Both the position numbers and the translations under genes were made by a program. This document shows positions 33,360-43,976 of a DNA stretch of 64,000 nucleotides, piece by piece (the first letter of the stretch is position 1; each line of letters starts with the position of its first letter). This stretch comes from Alteromonas gracilis (GTDB lineage Bacteria > Pseudomonadota > Gammaproteobacteria > Enterobacterales > Alteromonadaceae): the NCBI RefSeq assembly GCF_002993325.1, contig NZ_PVNO01000023.1:1-64000 (forward strand). Direction: 5' to 3'. Below the pieces are notes generated by a model. It ran no database searches. It was not told the origin of the DNA and was given only the letters and a program-made list of their open reading frames with translations.

Positions 33360-33833
33360 TTATCGAGGTAAGGTTGCGCGAAGCATCCATGCAGTTTTTT
33401 CGTGTACACGCATGCGGTCGCCAATTAATGCAGCTGATGACTCGTCGTCAGCATCTTGTGCTAGCTTTAGCGATTCTCTACACGTTTTTACTACTTGCTC
33501 GTGGCCATGGGTGAGCAGACGAACCATTTCCGTCGCCTCTGGCACGCCCTCTACTTCTTCAATTGAACTTAGTTCCGCGAAAGACTTGTACGTACCAGGA
33601 GCGGCTACACCTAGGGTACGTATACGCTCTGCGATTTCATCTACCGCTTCTGCAAGTTCGGTGTAATGCTCTTCAAACATTAAGTGAAGTTCGCGGAACT
33701 GCGGGCCTTCAACGTTCCAATGAAAGTTATGTGTCTGTAGATACAATGTGTAAGAGTCTGCCAGCAGCTTTTTGAGACCTTCTGCTACTGCATTACGATC
33801 GCTCTCAGAGATACCAATATCAATCTTGCTCAT
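33360..33833 (-). CDS. dps: Dps-family DNA-binding ferritin
   Basis: This 157-residue protein is a Dps ferritin that oxidises and stores iron and shields DNA in stress. The inter-subunit ferroxidase residues are visible: [43 protein letters not shown] (H, H, D/E cluster near 40-75). The C-terminal half contains [18 protein letters not shown] helix residues. I place the start at ATG 33833 because AAGGAG lies six bases upstream; an ATG at 33854 would add seven residues before it. The dps gene is separated from the sugar dehydrogenase by a bidirectional terminator. Confidence 0.95.
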   Translation of the reverse strand: MSKIDIGISESDRNAVAEGLKKLLADSYTLYLQTHNFHWNVEGPQFRELHLMFEEHYTELAEAVDEIAERIRTLGVAAPGTYKSFAELSSIEEVEGVPEATEMVRLLTHGHEQVVKTCRESLKLAQDADDESSAALIGDRMRVHEKTAWMLRATLPR

Positions 33834-33990
33834 TTCACACTCCTTAGTGTACAACTCTGTTGAATTTCGCTTCGGCTATTTAGCTGTGCCGTAACATCAT
33901 AGTCTAATACTACTACAGAAATTTTGATTTAGATTAACGGTTAAATTGATTGCGCTTATCGCCTTATTCGATGGAGACATCGTTATTATG

Positions 33991-34255
33991 ATACCAATCC
34001 GCATAGATAAGTGCCCACTCAGAAGGCGCTGGCAAGTTTCCTAGCGAAGCGTGGGAATGTAGGAATGGCGTTTCCCTTTCAAATTCCCAGAATGAAGCTA
34101 GGAAGCTTGCCAGACCTTCCCGAAGGGCGAGTTTAAAATGTCCGTACTCTTTGTTGTGTCACCTTGATGTAGAACCACTATACCTGCGGTAACACGCCGC
34201 GATTACGAACATTTTAACTCTCGCTGAGTGGGTAATTATCTATGCGGACTGGTAT
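33991..34255. mobile_element. 265-bp MITE-like element with 32-bp terminal inverted repeats
   Basis: The ends 33991-34022 and 34224-34255 are inverted repeats: the outer 13 bases ATACCAATCCGCA pair with TGCGGACTGGTAT (one mismatch), then ATAGATAA and CCCACTCAG match, separated by three mismatched bases. Internally, 34029-34045 and 34097-34113 form another inverted repeat with 16 of 17 matches, and TGGGAAT/ATTCCCA adds an inner stem, giving a long hairpin. There is no gene inside. It ends two bases before the stop codon of the copper chaperone gene. A dinucleotide TG flanks both sides, possibly a target duplication. No transposase gene related to it is in the window. Confidence 0.75.
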
Positions 34256-34257
34256 TG

Positions 34258-34779
34258 TTAATGGTGGTTGTGATGACTTTTCGCATCGTCTTTTTTGACA
34301 GGCAGCGTAATGCCGAGTTCATCATTGCCGTCAAAAATTAAGGTAAGTTTTAATTCACTGCCTTCAACTAAGCCTTTGTTCAAACCTAACAGCATAATGT
34401 GATAGCCGCCAGACTCGAATGACACCATTTCACCAGCGCCTATCGTTACACCATCTGCAAGCTCACGCATTTTCATAACATCGCCTTCCATAACGGTAGT
34501 GTGAATTTGCGCTTCGCTGGCCAGTTCTTTAGAGACAGTTACACTGGTCAGTATTTTATCTTTATCGCTTTGATTATGTAGCGTGAAGTAAACCGCACCG
34601 GTTTTCGCTAGGGGGAACGTTGCTCTGGCATAACCGTTCATCACCATGATATCGGTTTCTTGGTTTGCGTTATGCTCTTGATGCCCATGAGCAATAGCTA
34701 CAGAAGACGCAGAAAAGCTCAGCGCTGTGATATAAGTCGCAGTAAGTAATGGCTTTAGGAGTTTGGATAGATAGCTCAT
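34258..34779 (-). CDS. PCu(A)C-type periplasmic copper chaperone
   Basis: This 173-residue protein has a signal peptide (about 1-30, ending AIAHG) and the DUF461/PCuAC beta-barrel. The Cu(I)-binding set follows the H(M)X10MX21HXM pattern: the His of AQIHTTVMEG, the Met in VMKMRELAD, and the His-Ile-Met in GGYHIMLLGLN. It would deliver copper to the CuA or CuB site of cytochrome c oxidase. Extra His-rich ends (HGHQEHN near the mature N-terminus and KSHHNHH at the C-terminus) could also bind metal. The gene is directly followed by the MITE. Confidence 0.92.
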   Translation of the reverse strand: MSYLSKLLKPLLTATYITALSFSASSVAIAHGHQEHNANQETDIMVMNGYARATFPLAKTGAVYFTLHNQSDKDKILTSVTVSKELASEAQIHTTVMEGDVMKMRELADGVTIGAGEMVSFESGGYHIMLLGLNKGLVEGSELKLTLIFDGNDELGITLPVKKDDAKSHHNHH

Positions 34780-34844
34780 ACATTAAGTTCCAAAGTGATG
34801 ATTGGAACCAGTGTACGTAAAATTGGCATAGGAAAAAAGAAAAA

Positions 34845-34920
<76 letters not shown>

Positions 34921-34981
34921 ACACTTTTTCAAACCGCTGCCTAGACAGCGGATGCGTATTCTAGCGATAAACGCGTGGGTG

Positions 34982-36118
34982 TCAACCTTTTAATCGCGTA
35001 GCTTCACCAACTAATTTCGGGAAGTACTCAAGTGGCAAATATTTACTCAATGCCATGAGCTTTTCACCTAAACTTTCGTAGCTGTTGGTGGTGACATTAA
35101 TGTGACCCATTTTACGCTTTTCACGCACAGACTTTCCGTACCAGTGAAGGTGGCTACCATCAATACTAAGAAGATCCCTTGAGAAGCTGCTGCAACCGAT
35201 GATATTAACCATGGCGCTTGGACCAATAGCTGAGGTATCGCCCAGCGGCAAACCACACACAGCGCGTAGATGATTCTCGAACTGACTTGTGACCGCACCA
35301 GACTGACTCCAATGGCCAGAATTGTGCACACGAGGGGCTAGTTCATTCACTAGTAGCCTGTTGCCTACTTGGAATAATTCAACGGCAAGTACGCCCACAT
35401 AATCCATCCCTTCTGCCAGCTTCACGAATATGTCGTGCGCTTGCGTTTGAAGCGCTTCATCGACATGTGTTGCCGGCGCAACCGATACATGCAGTTGGCC
35501 CTGATGATGTAAGTTTTCAGCAAGTGGATAAGTTCTAACGTCGCCATTCGCATTGCGCACACCAATAAGCGATAGCTCTCTATCGAAATCCACCATTTTT
35601 TCAACAACAAGCGGAACGGTTTCTAAGTCTAACCCCTGAAGAGAATTTTTCAGCGCTGGCAAATCGGCTTCATCACTTAGTCGCCACTGACCGTAACCGT
35701 CGTATCCATCACGACTTGCTTTAAGAATAAGCTTAGAACCAAGCTGCTTAATGCAATCATCTAGCTGAGCAAGGTCTGTCACAATCTGATGTTCGCAATT
35801 CGCCACCTGCATGCTTTCAAGTAACTTTTTTTCGCGAACGCGGTCTGCGCCGACAAGAATACTGTCAATATTGGGCATCAACTTATTCGTCTTAGCCGCA
35901 TCTTCGAGCAGTCTTTCAGGCACATGCTCAAACTCTACCGTCAACGCGTCTGCATCTTCTAGCGCTTGAGCAAGCGATAAATCGAGTGGTGTTTTGCTAA
36001 CTGGATGTACAACGGAATCGTTGTTTACGTCCACAGCTTGAACTTCAATACCTAGTGGGCTTCCCGCTAGGTACATCATTTGAGCAAGTTGGCCTGCGCC
36101 GTAAACGACTACTCTCAT
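34982..36118 (-). CDS. purK: N5-carboxyaminoimidazole ribonucleotide synthetase
   Basis: This 378-residue ATP-grasp enzyme converts AIR to N5-CAIR with ATP and bicarbonate. Features: the N-terminal [17 protein letters not shown] dinucleotide-like loop, [16 protein letters not shown] (ATP-grasp glycine loop), and [29 protein letters not shown] with the metal-binding Glu and Asn. It overlaps purE by four bases (ATGA), and the two act in sequence in purine synthesis, so they form the conserved purEK operon. The order is purE upstream, purK downstream, as in E. coli. Length fits the family. Confidence 0.96.
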   Translation of the reverse strand: MRVVVYGAGQLAQMMYLAGSPLGIEVQAVDVNNDSVVHPVSKTPLDLSLAQALEDADALTVEFEHVPERLLEDAAKTNKLMPNIDSILVGADRVREKKLLESMQVANCEHQIVTDLAQLDDCIKQLGSKLILKASRDGYDGYGQWRLSDEADLPALKNSLQGLDLETVPLVVEKMVDFDRELSLIGVRNANGDVRTYPLAENLHHQGQLHVSVAPATHVDEALQTQAHDIFVKLAEGMDYVGVLAVELFQVGNRLLVNELAPRVHNSGHWSQSGAVTSQFENHLRAVCGLPLGDTSAIGPSAMVNIIGCSSFSRDLLSIDGSHLHWYGKSVREKRKMGHINVTTNSYESLGEKLMALSKYLPLEYFPKLVGEATRLKG

Positions 36119-36609
36119 TCATCTAACTCCAACGTGTTGCTTGACGCTAGAACGGTTTCGGTTTGAGACTTTCTAAAAGCGATAACCGCATCACGTACAC
36201 TTTCTTCTTGAAGTGCAACTACTTGCGCTGCCAGAAGGCCTGCATTAGCTGCTCCCGCCTCACCGATAGCCAATGTACCTACCGCAACGCCCTTGGGCAT
36301 TTGAACAATTGAGAGAAGTGAATCTAACCCATTTAGTGCTTTTGATTTAACTGGGCACCCGAACACAGGTAAATGCGTATGTGCGGCAATCATGCCCGGT
36401 AAGTGAGCTGCGCCACCTGCGCCAGCAATGATTGCGCTGAAACCTTCATCAGCAGCATTTTCTGCAAACTCTACTAGCAAGTTAGGTGTGCGATGCGCCG
36501 ACACCACCTTCGCTTCAAATTCAACACCAAACGACTTCAGCATCTTTGCGGCCTGCTGCATAGTAGGCCAGTCTGAAGTTGAACCCATTACAATCGCGAC
36601 TTTTGCCAT
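36115..36609 (-). CDS. purE: N5-CAIR mutase
   Basis: This 164-residue enzyme moves the carboxyl group of N5-CAIR to give CAIR. It has the signature [66 protein letters not shown] and [28 protein letters not shown]; the conserved SAHR and AGGAAHLPG loops hold the catalytic His. It is the first gene of the purEK operon. No PurR-type operator was evident to me in the 270 bp upstream, which I otherwise see as empty. Confidence 0.97.
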   Translation of the reverse strand: MAKVAIVMGSTSDWPTMQQAAKMLKSFGVEFEAKVVSAHRTPNLLVEFAENAADEGFSAIIAGAGGAAHLPGMIAAHTHLPVFGCPVKSKALNGLDSLLSIVQMPKGVAVGTLAIGEAGAANAGLLAAQVVALQEESVRDAVIAFRKSQTETVLASSNTLELDE

Positions 36610-36879
36610 CTAGAGATCCTCGAGGTAGGTAAAATGGTCAACCTTGGAAAGCCCGCGATTGTAGCCTAAAACAGTTTAAAATCCCACCGCAAATACCGCC
36701 AATCAAAGTGTCAGCAACAAAACGCCAACATGAGTTTCAAACTCGTTTAGGTGATCTTTCACTGTGAGGTAACCCGTATTAACTATAATTAATTTACACG
36801 CTTAAACTAGCCTCAATTGCACGGGTTTAGAAGGTTGCCAACCTCTTTAAACTTAGTCGTGAGGCATTAGAGGTTATCA

Positions 36880-38157
36880 ATGACAGATAAGCATGAAAAC
36901 GATGTACTCGACGATGTAATCGAAGAGGTACAAGATGTGGTATCTGATTTCCTGAATAGAGAAGCTGCGCCTGGCATTTTGCTTATGGGGGCTACGCTTT
37001 TGGCACTTATCATCGCCAATTCTCCTTTAAATTTTATGTACGACCAGCTAATTAGTATGCCTGTACAGATTTCAGCGGGAAGTTGGGCTATCGATAAACC
37101 CCTGTTACTCTGGATAAACGATGGCTTAATGGCCATATTCTTTTTCCATGTTGGCTTAGAGCTTAAACGGGAAGTATGTGAAGGTGAGTTAGCAAACCCA
37201 AAAGATATAATTTTGCCCGCTGCGGGTGCCATTGGTGGAATGGCGCTGCCGGCACTCATTTATGTAGGCATTAATTATGACAACCCGGTCGCGATAGCTG
37301 GCTGGGCAATTCCTGCTGCAACAGATATCGCCTTTGCGCTAGGCATTCTCGCGTTGTTAGGTAGTCGGGTGCCTACCAGTCTTAAGGTATTTCTTGTAAC
37401 CCTTGCAATTATAGATGACATCGGTGCTATCGTTATCATCGCGCTATTCTACACCGAGAATATAACCACTGGAGCGCTCGCTATTGCGGCGGGATGTTTG
37501 CTGTTGCTGTGGCAGATGAATAAACGAAATGTTGTCGACATTCCAGCATATGTCCTTGTTGGCATTGTTCTGTGGGTTGCTATGCTTAAGTCTGGCGTAC
37601 ACGCTACCCTTGCTGGTGTCGTGCTGGCCGCTTTCATTCCTATGCGAGACCAGAAAGATGAATCATACTCTCCTGTCACCCGACTGGAACACGGCCTTAA
37701 CGGCTCAGTAAGCTTCGCAATACTTCCATTATTTGCATTTGCCAACGCTGGGATCAGTTTTGGCAACATTAGCCCAGAGGGTATTTTTCACCCCGTCACG
37801 TTCGGAATCTTTTTGGGGCTAGTCATCGGGAAACAAATAGGCGTCTTTGGCTTCTGTTATTTGATGGTAAAACTTAACCTAGCTAAACTGCCTGATGATC
37901 TTAATTTTAAGCACATTTATGGCTGCGCTTTGCTCTGCGGGGTAGGCTTCACTATGAGTTTATTTATTGGTGGTCTTGCCTTCGCACAAACAGGCATAAA
38001 CCAAATCTTTGACGAACGTGTAGGGATTCTGGCAGGCTCTCTAGTATCAGCTTTACTCGGCTATATTGTACTTCGCTTAGTGAGTGAGACACCGAATGGT
38101 GACAACACTGATGTTGCTTCAAACGCGAGTAAGCTGACTGGAAATACAGTCAAATAG
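36880..38157 (+). CDS. nhaA: Na+/H+ antiporter NhaA
   Basis: This 425-residue protein is NhaA, which exports Na+ in exchange for H+ at alkaline pH. It has about 12 membrane helices. The conserved LWINDGLMAIFFFHVGLELKRE is in helix 2 and the ion-binding double aspartate in LAIIDDIGAIVIIALFYT. The first 25 residues are acidic and longer than in E. coli. Its 3' end overlaps the convergent histidine-kinase gene by 39 bp. The last 25 residues (SETPNGDNTDVASNASKL) are therefore constrained by two genes, or the kinase start/end is in the other frame. A classic Na-responsive regulator NhaR gene is not adjacent. Confidence 0.95.
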   Translation: MTDKHENDVLDDVIEEVQDVVSDFLNREAAPGILLMGATLLALIIANSPLNFMYDQLISMPVQISAGSWAIDKPLLLWINDGLMAIFFFHVGLELKREVCEGELANPKDIILPAAGAIGGMALPALIYVGINYDNPVAIAGWAIPAATDIAFALGILALLGSRVPTSLKVFLVTLAIIDDIGAIVIIALFYTENITTGALAIAAGCLLLLWQMNKRNVVDIPAYVLVGIVLWVAMLKSGVHATLAGVVLAAFIPMRDQKDESYSPVTRLEHGLNGSVSFAILPLFAFANAGISFGNISPEGIFHPVTFGIFLGLVIGKQIGVFGFCYLMVKLNLAKLPDDLNFKHIYGCALLCGVGFTMSLFIGGLAFAQTGINQIFDERVGILAGSLVSALLGYIVLRLVSETPNGDNTDVASNASKLTGNTVK

Positions 38158-40950
38158 TACCTGTTTACGAATAGGTTTGCTCAGATGTGCATTCATGCCT
38201 GCTGCTAAGCAGGCATTTTTGTCTTCGGCAAACACATTTGCAGTTAGCGCGATAATAATGAGGCTGTCTTTGTTTCTGCCTTCTCGCCTAATAATTTCAG
38301 CGGCGGCATAACCATCCATTACCGGCATCTGACAATCCATTAAAATGACATCAAAGTCGTGCTTGCGCTCTGCAATTACAGTTTCCTCACCGTTTCTTGT
38401 TCTGATGCATTTGACCTTTGCAGCTTTTAGCATATCCATCACTATCTCTGCGTTGATATCATTGTCCTCGGCAAGGAGTATCCGCAAGCCTGGCGGTAGC
38501 GCAACCTTAGTTGCTTCGCTACTCTTTAGCGTGCTGCTTACCTCCATTTCTCCTACCGAAGCAGGCATGACTAGTTTAAACCTAGTCCCCTTGCCTATCT
38601 CACTTTCAACGTCCAATTGTCCGTTCAGCAACTCAACCAGCCCCTTAGTTATAGGCAAGCCTAACCCCGTTCCACCAAAGTGCCTTGTCGTGCTCGCATC
38701 AGCTTGCTCAAATTGCTCGAAAATAAGGTCTAGCTTCTCTGGATGGATGCCAATTCCGGTGTCGGTAACGGCAATATTAAGCGCATTATTTCCGTAACTC
38801 ACGCTTACCAATACCTCACCCTCACGGGTAAATTTGATGGCATTACTTAACAAGTTATTAAGAATTTGGCTTAGCTTGCCAGCATCGAGGTTAAGCACGG
38901 CCGGCACATCATTTTCTATTTGCAGCTGAATGTCGTATCCCTTTGCAGCTGCTGTCGAGCGGTAAAGCTCGCAGGATGCTTCGAGTAGCTCACGCAACAC
39001 ACAGCTTTGTATATCAATTTGCATCTTACCCGAGTCGATCTTCGACCAGTCTAATATGCTATCTAGAATCATTAACAAGTTGGCTGCCGAGCGTGAAATC
39101 ACTTGAGCGCGGGCGCGGACATGTTCAGGCAAATCACTATCAAGCATAAGTTCGCATGAGCCAATAATGCCGTTCATCGGCGTTCTTATTTCATGACTCA
39201 TATTCGCAAGAAATTGAGTTTTGGCTACGTTAGCAGCCTCAGCCCTTTTAAGCGCATATTCTAAGTGCTCCGTTTTTTCCGTTATTCGGGATTCTAACGA
39301 TTGATTTAGCTCTCCGAGCTCAACGTTTAGCATTTGCTCTGCTTTTCTTGCATCTTTAAGCTCAGCAAATGCCCCCCTAAGACGAGACTCTAAACTCATA
39401 AACTCATCGCTTAATGATGAGAGTTCTTGGATGTGGAGTGCGCGCTGAGGCGCTTCAGCAATGTCTTTATTCGACGGGTCAAAATCGGCGATGTAACGAA
39501 CAAGACGGCGAATAGGAGCGCCCACCATTTTGGCCACGACGTACCCAGTGAATGTCCCAAACGCGGAGAGAGCCAATAGCAACAACAAATCTTTTAGTAA
39601 GTAGTTGCTCATTGATATGAGTAACAATCGTTTGTCGAAGTAATAGCTCACTCTCCAATTGGCGAATGACATATTTTCAGTGAGCCTTAACCACGTTTTC
39701 CCCTGCACACCGTTTTCAATTTCAACACCGCATTGAGGTTCACAGGCGTAAACGGGTGCTTTGGATAAAGGATTTAAATTAAGGGCTTTAGATGCATAGA
39801 TAACATCACCTTTTTGATCTTCAATAAGCATTGAAAAGCCGTTTAAGCTTAAACGGTCAATAGCGGCAAAGCTTTTTAGAGAAAGCGACCCCTCTACAAT
39901 TCCTTTTGGTAAGCCCTCTTTATCCAAAATTGGCGCTGATAACGCCACAATAGGATCGTTGCCAAATCCTCTTCCCTGAAACACATTAGATAAATATGTC
40001 TTACCCGATTGCATCACTTCGTAAAAATAAGGCCGATAAGCAACATTAGGCACGCCGTTTCGCTGTGCTTTTTCGAGCATGCCAGAAGGGTAAGCATGGG
40101 TTATATCGCCGCTTTTATCCGCGATAAGAAACGTCAAAAATTCGGGGTTGTGAGACGCCAGAACCTCAAGTGAGGTAGACGCCGCATCATCGAAGCTTGC
40201 TTCCACTGCATCACTGGAAAGAAGTTGAGCAGTGCTGGTGACTGCGTTTTGATGCTGTTTGATAAAGTTAGAGAGTTGGAACGCTAACACGTTGACCCGC
40301 TGGGCCATGTAACTACGAATTTGTTGTTCTTGTTGATGCTGAAATAAGCTTACGGACAGATAGATAACTGCCATTGAAGCCACAAAGAAGCAGCCGGAAA
40401 AAAAGTAGCTAAATAGGAAGTGAAGCGTAACTCGTTGGGATTCGCCGGATGTTTGCCGCTTTAATCCATGAATAGCTAAATAAGCAAAGTGACCCGTTAT
40501 CAAACCAAATACACCGCTTACCCACGTTACCAGTACGCCGGAAAACAACATATTTACGTTGTCGCCATTATGCAATGAATGTTCAAGCAGTAATATTGGT
40601 AAAAAGACGATAGACCAGAAGCCTGCCCCAATTTTTATTACTTGCTTGAGTGATTTGTTATACCCGAAAAAACTGATCACGATGGGCAATAAAGTAAGGC
40701 TTTCTTTACCTACAATACTGCCGTGCTCTAGCCATAATGGAATGCTAATGATCAGCGCAATAGGAATTGAAAAAACAGGTGGGAATCGAAGTGAAGCGTA
40801 AACCGCAACGCCCACTCCAAAGACGGCTATGCCTGCGCTGTCAAAAGGCGCAGCAAAGCTATTTATTCCGTAACCAAGTACGCAGGCAACTACAGCCTGT
40901 AGGGCCAGAGACCATGACAAAGAGTGTGAATTGATACTACCTGAATTCAA
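38119..40950 (-). CDS. Hybrid sensor histidine kinase with receiver domain
   Basis: This 943-residue protein has an N-terminal membrane region of about six segments resembling MASE1 (1-160), then another membrane segment (188-210), a double-Cache-like periplasmic domain (about 210-435), a membrane helix, a HAMP-like linker and coiled coil. The kinase core has a HisKA H-box in FLANMSHEIRTPMNG (about residue 590), followed by HATPase_c motifs (NLLSNAIKFTREG, DTGIGIHPEKLDLIFEQFEQ, GGTGLGLPI). The C-terminal receiver has DVILMDCQMPVMDG with the phosphoacceptor Asp. It senses an unknown signal. No response regulator with an output domain lies next to it. It ends in a 39-bp overlap with nhaA. Confidence 0.94.
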   Translation of the reverse strand: MNSGSINSHSLSWSLALQAVVACVLGYGINSFAAPFDSAGIAVFGVGVAVYASLRFPPVFSIPIALIISIPLWLEHGSIVGKESLTLLPIVISFFGYNKSLKQVIKIGAGFWSIVFLPILLLEHSLHNGDNVNMLFSGVLVTWVSGVFGLITGHFAYLAIHGLKRQTSGESQRVTLHFLFSYFFSGCFFVASMAVIYLSVSLFQHQQEQQIRSYMAQRVNVLAFQLSNFIKQHQNAVTSTAQLLSSDAVEASFDDAASTSLEVLASHNPEFLTFLIADKSGDITHAYPSGMLEKAQRNGVPNVAYRPYFYEVMQSGKTYLSNVFQGRGFGNDPIVALSAPILDKEGLPKGIVEGSLSLKSFAAIDRLSLNGFSMLIEDQKGDVIYASKALNLNPLSKAPVYACEPQCGVEIENGVQGKTWLRLTENMSFANWRVSYYFDKRLLLISMSNYLLKDLLLLLALSAFGTFTGYVVAKMVGAPIRRLVRYIADFDPSNKDIAEAPQRALHIQELSSLSDEFMSLESRLRGAFAELKDARKAEQMLNVELGELNQSLESRITEKTEHLEYALKRAEAANVAKTQFLANMSHEIRTPMNGIIGSCELMLDSDLPEHVRARAQVISRSAANLLMILDSILDWSKIDSGKMQIDIQSCVLRELLEASCELYRSTAAAKGYDIQLQIENDVPAVLNLDAGKLSQILNNLLSNAIKFTREGEVLVSVSYGNNALNIAVTDTGIGIHPEKLDLIFEQFEQADASTTRHFGGTGLGLPITKGLVELLNGQLDVESEIGKGTRFKLVMPASVGEMEVSSTLKSSEATKVALPPGLRILLAEDNDINAEIVMDMLKAAKVKCIRTRNGEETVIAERKHDFDVILMDCQMPVMDGYAAAEIIRREGRNKDSLIIIALTANVFAEDKNACLAAGMNAHLSKPIRKQVLFDCISSQLTRV

Positions 40951-40972
40951 CGCATGCCTCCGGCCATTACAC

Positions 40973-42271
40973 TCAGTGTTGAGCCATGTAATCTAACGTA
41001 AAATTGGTTAATAGCTTAACGCCTAACTTCATACCCGCATCATCGACATAAAACTCTGGGGTATGGTGTGCAGGGCTGTCTTTCTCAGATACATCGAGAG
41101 GCTTGCCCCCTACCCACACGTACAAGCCGGGCACTTGTTCTTGAAAGAAAGAAAAATCCTCTGCGCCTGTAACGGGCTTAGAAAGTAAGGTATTTTCTGC
41201 ACCAGCGGTGCGCTGCATTGTTGGTAACATTGCCTGCGTCAATTCTGGGTCGTTATAAGTGATGGGGTAAGAATAGTCTAACGGCAACGTAAGTTCTGCC
41301 TCAGCCCCCATACTCTCTGCTATCGCTTTTACTTTACGAGGAAGCGATTCATAGATGTGTTCTCGGGCTGCCTTGTTAAGCGTTCGTATTGTCCCGACCA
41401 TTTCTACTTCATTGGGAATAATGTTTGAGCGGTTACCGCCATGAATAGAGCCTATAGAAACTACTGCGGCGTCATCAATGAGTTTTAGCTCACGGCTTAC
41501 AATGGTTTGAATTGACATGATCATTTGCGCGGCAGTCACTACCGGGTCCACACTCTTCCAAGGATAAGCACCGTGCGCTTGTTTCCCGTGTATAACAATT
41601 TTAAACGGATCAACCGCCGCCATAGTGCCGCCCGCGTTGTAACGAACTTTACCCACGTCGGTATTGGCATTAATGTGAAGACCAAAGATAGCATCCACGT
41701 CTGGATTTTTAAGTACCCCTTCAGCAACCATCACTTCAGCGCCACCCTTTTCTCCTGCTGGCGCACCTTCTTCGGCTGGCTGGAAGATAAATTTCACTTT
41801 ACCTTTTAACTCACCTTTCATGTGAGTGAGGATTTTTGCTGCCCCCATTAGCATGGCCATGTGTGTATCGTGACCACAAGCGTGCATCACTGGGACCTCT
41901 TTGCCGTTATATTCACCCACTTGGGTAGAACGGTAACTTAAATCATTTTGTTCTTTAACTGGAAGCCCGTCCATATCGGCACGAAGGGCTACAACGGGAC
42001 CTGGATTTCCAGAGTCTAAAATGGCTACAACGCCTGTTTTAGCTACGCCCGTTTGTACATCTAACCCCAAACTTTTAAGGTAGTTAGCAACATACTCTGC
42101 GGTTTTGAATTCTCGATTTGATAGCTCTGGAAACTCGTGGAAATGATGACGCCATTTGATAACGTCAGGCTCTACTTTATCGGCCAGCTCATCAACATTA
42201 ATTTGGCTAGTTGCATTCGCAGACGCACAAACCAACCCAACAAAAGCAAGTGATAACAATTTACGATGCAT
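40973..42271 (-). CDS. M20-family amidohydrolase, exported
   Basis: This 432-residue protein has a signal peptide (MHRKLLSLAFVGLVCASANA) and the M20D peptidase/amidohydrolase fold: HHFHEFPELSNREFKTAEYV, VVALRADMDGLPVKEQND, the metal site HACGHDTHMAMLMGAA, FIFQPAEEGAPAGEKGGAEVM, and the dimerisation domain with TVVSREL-type residues, ending TGAEDFSFFQEQVPGLYVWVGG. It belongs with hippurate hydrolase, IAA-amino-acid hydrolase and N-acyl amino acid amidohydrolase relatives; the substrate is undetermined. Export suggests scavenging of N-acylated amino acids in the periplasm. It is close downstream of nothing and adjacent to the histidine kinase by 22 bp. Confidence 0.94.
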   Translation of the reverse strand: MHRKLLSLAFVGLVCASANATSQINVDELADKVEPDVIKWRHHFHEFPELSNREFKTAEYVANYLKSLGLDVQTGVAKTGVVAILDSGNPGPVVALRADMDGLPVKEQNDLSYRSTQVGEYNGKEVPVMHACGHDTHMAMLMGAAKILTHMKGELKGKVKFIFQPAEEGAPAGEKGGAEVMVAEGVLKNPDVDAIFGLHINANTDVGKVRYNAGGTMAAVDPFKIVIHGKQAHGAYPWKSVDPVVTAAQMIMSIQTIVSRELKLIDDAAVVSIGSIHGGNRSNIIPNEVEMVGTIRTLNKAAREHIYESLPRKVKAIAESMGAEAELTLPLDYSYPITYNDPELTQAMLPTMQRTAGAENTLLSKPVTGAEDFSFFQEQVPGLYVWVGGKPLDVSEKDSPAHHTPEFYVDDAGMKLGVKLLTNFTLDYMAQH

Positions 42272-42435
42272 AATTATTTCCTTTGGTGTTTTTAGACAGA
42301 GTAATTCATCTACAGAAAGAAGACACCACTGAAATTATTATTGTTGGGACAAATAGAGCGTTGAAACTACCCGATTCAATAGATTGAAGATATTAGCCGA
42401 AAGTATAATTAATGAGGTTTTTTGAAATCGATCAA

Positions 42436-42462
42436 TAAAAAAGGCGCCTGATGGCGCCTTCT
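42436..42462 (-). terminator. Rho-independent terminator behind rho
   Basis: AAGGCGCC and GGCGCCTT form an 8-bp stem with a TGAT loop, with four T residues beyond on the minus strand, about 20 bp behind the rho stop codon. It is notable that rho's own transcript appears to end without Rho. Confidence 0.85.
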
Positions 42463-42483
42463 ACTTAATTATCAATTAATTGC

Positions 42484-43749
42484 TTAGCTCTTTTGTCTAC
42501 GCATAGCATCGAAAAACTCATTATTAGTCTTTGTCATTGACAGTTTGCTAATGAGGAAGTCCATGGCGTCAATCTCTGACATTTCATGAACAATTTTGCG
42601 TAGGATCCACATTTTTTGAAGCTCGTCTTGTGTGGTAAGTAATTCCTCGCGACGCGTACCAGAGCGGTTAAAGTCGATAGCTGGGAAGACACGCTTTTCC
42701 GCAATCTTGCGGTTCAGGTGTAGTTCCATGTTACCTGTACCTTTGAACTCTTCGTAGATAACTTCATCCATTTTAGAGCCGGTATCGATAAGCGCTGTAG
42801 CGATAATAGTTAAGCTACCACCTTCTTCTACATTACGAGCGGCACCAAAGAAACGTTTTGGTTTATGTAACGCGTTTGCATCAACACCACCGGTAAGTAC
42901 TTTACCTGATGATGGGATAACCGTGTTGTAAGCGCGGGCAAGACGAGTGATAGAGTCAAGCAAGATAACCACGTCTTTTTTATGCTCTACAAGACGCTTC
43001 GCCTTTTCAATAACCATTTCGGCAACTTGTACGTGACGGCTCGCTGGTTCATCAAACGTTGATGCAACCACTTCACCTTGAACAAGGCGATGCATCTCGG
43101 TAACTTCTTCAGGACGCTCGTCAATTAGCAATACCATCAACTCACAATCTGGGTGATTCGCCGCAATCGATTGTGCAATGTTTTGAAGGAGAAGGGTCTT
43201 ACCTGCTTTAGGTGGCGCGACGATAAGTCCGCGCTGGCCTTTACCGATTGGAGACGCCAAGTCAAGAACACGCGCTGTAATATCTTCTGTCGAACCGTTA
43301 CCACGCTCCATACGCAAACGATCTGCAGCATGTAGAGGAGTAAGGTTTTCAAAGAGGATTTTATTACGAGAGTTTTCAGGTTTGTCGAAGTTTACTTCAC
43401 GGATTTTTAAAAGGGCGAAGTAACGTTCACTGTCTTTAGGAGGACGTATTTTTCCTGCAATCGTATCACCGGTGCGCAGGTTAAAGCGTCGGATTTGGCT
43501 TGGCGACACGTAGATGTCGTCAGGACCTGCTAGATACGATGAATCAGCTGAGCGTAGAAAGCCGAAACCGTCCTGTAAAATTTCTAGTACCCCGTCCCCA
43601 AAGATGTCTTCACCGCTTTTTGCGTGCGTCTTTAAGATCGAGAAAATGATGTCTTGTTTTCTGGCGCGTGCCATGTTTTCCAGGCCCATTTCCTCGGCCA
43701 GGTTAACCAACTCGCTTATTGGTTTGTTCTTTAATTCAGTTAAATTCAT
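42484..43749 (-). CDS. rho: Transcription termination factor Rho
   Basis: This 421-residue hexameric RNA helicase terminates transcription at Rho-dependent sites. It shows the N-terminal [22 protein letters not shown] helical domain, the RNA-binding [37 protein letters not shown] cold-shock-like domain and the ATPase domain with Walker A (APPKAGKT), Walker B (DVVILLDS), the Q-loop ([13 protein letters not shown]) and the R-loop ([22 protein letters not shown]). I place the start at ATG 43749 by homology to E. coli Rho (419 residues); an upstream ATG at 43797 would add 16 residues. It sits beside trxA, rhlB and gppA as in E. coli. The inhibitor Rof is encoded at 8.0 kb. Confidence 0.97.
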   Translation of the reverse strand: MNLTELKNKPISELVNLAEEMGLENMARARKQDIIFSILKTHAKSGEDIFGDGVLEILQDGFGFLRSADSSYLAGPDDIYVSPSQIRRFNLRTGDTIAGKIRPPKDSERYFALLKIREVNFDKPENSRNKILFENLTPLHAADRLRMERGNGSTEDITARVLDLASPIGKGQRGLIVAPPKAGKTLLLQNIAQSIAANHPDCELMVLLIDERPEEVTEMHRLVQGEVVASTFDEPASRHVQVAEMVIEKAKRLVEHKKDVVILLDSITRLARAYNTVIPSSGKVLTGGVDANALHKPKRFFGAARNVEEGGSLTIIATALIDTGSKMDEVIYEEFKGTGNMELHLNRKIAEKRVFPAIDFNRSGTRREELLTTQDELQKMWILRKIVHEMSEIDAMDFLISKLSMTKTNNEFFDAMRRQKS

Positions 43750-43976
43750 ACTGGTGGGTCTTTGTGCTTGAACTTCGCTTACAGGACTTATTGTCACTCT
43801 GTTCTAGTTTAGATTTGATATCACCCGGATATGGGCGTAAGCAGAATGCTGCTCGGATGAGCGCTGAAGAAAAGTTAGCACTATATTTAGACAACGTCCA
43901 GCGTTTTACTACCGAAATGTTAAATAAATTGCAACTCTTTCTCCTAGAATGGAGCTTTGGGACCTGTGACTTGAAT

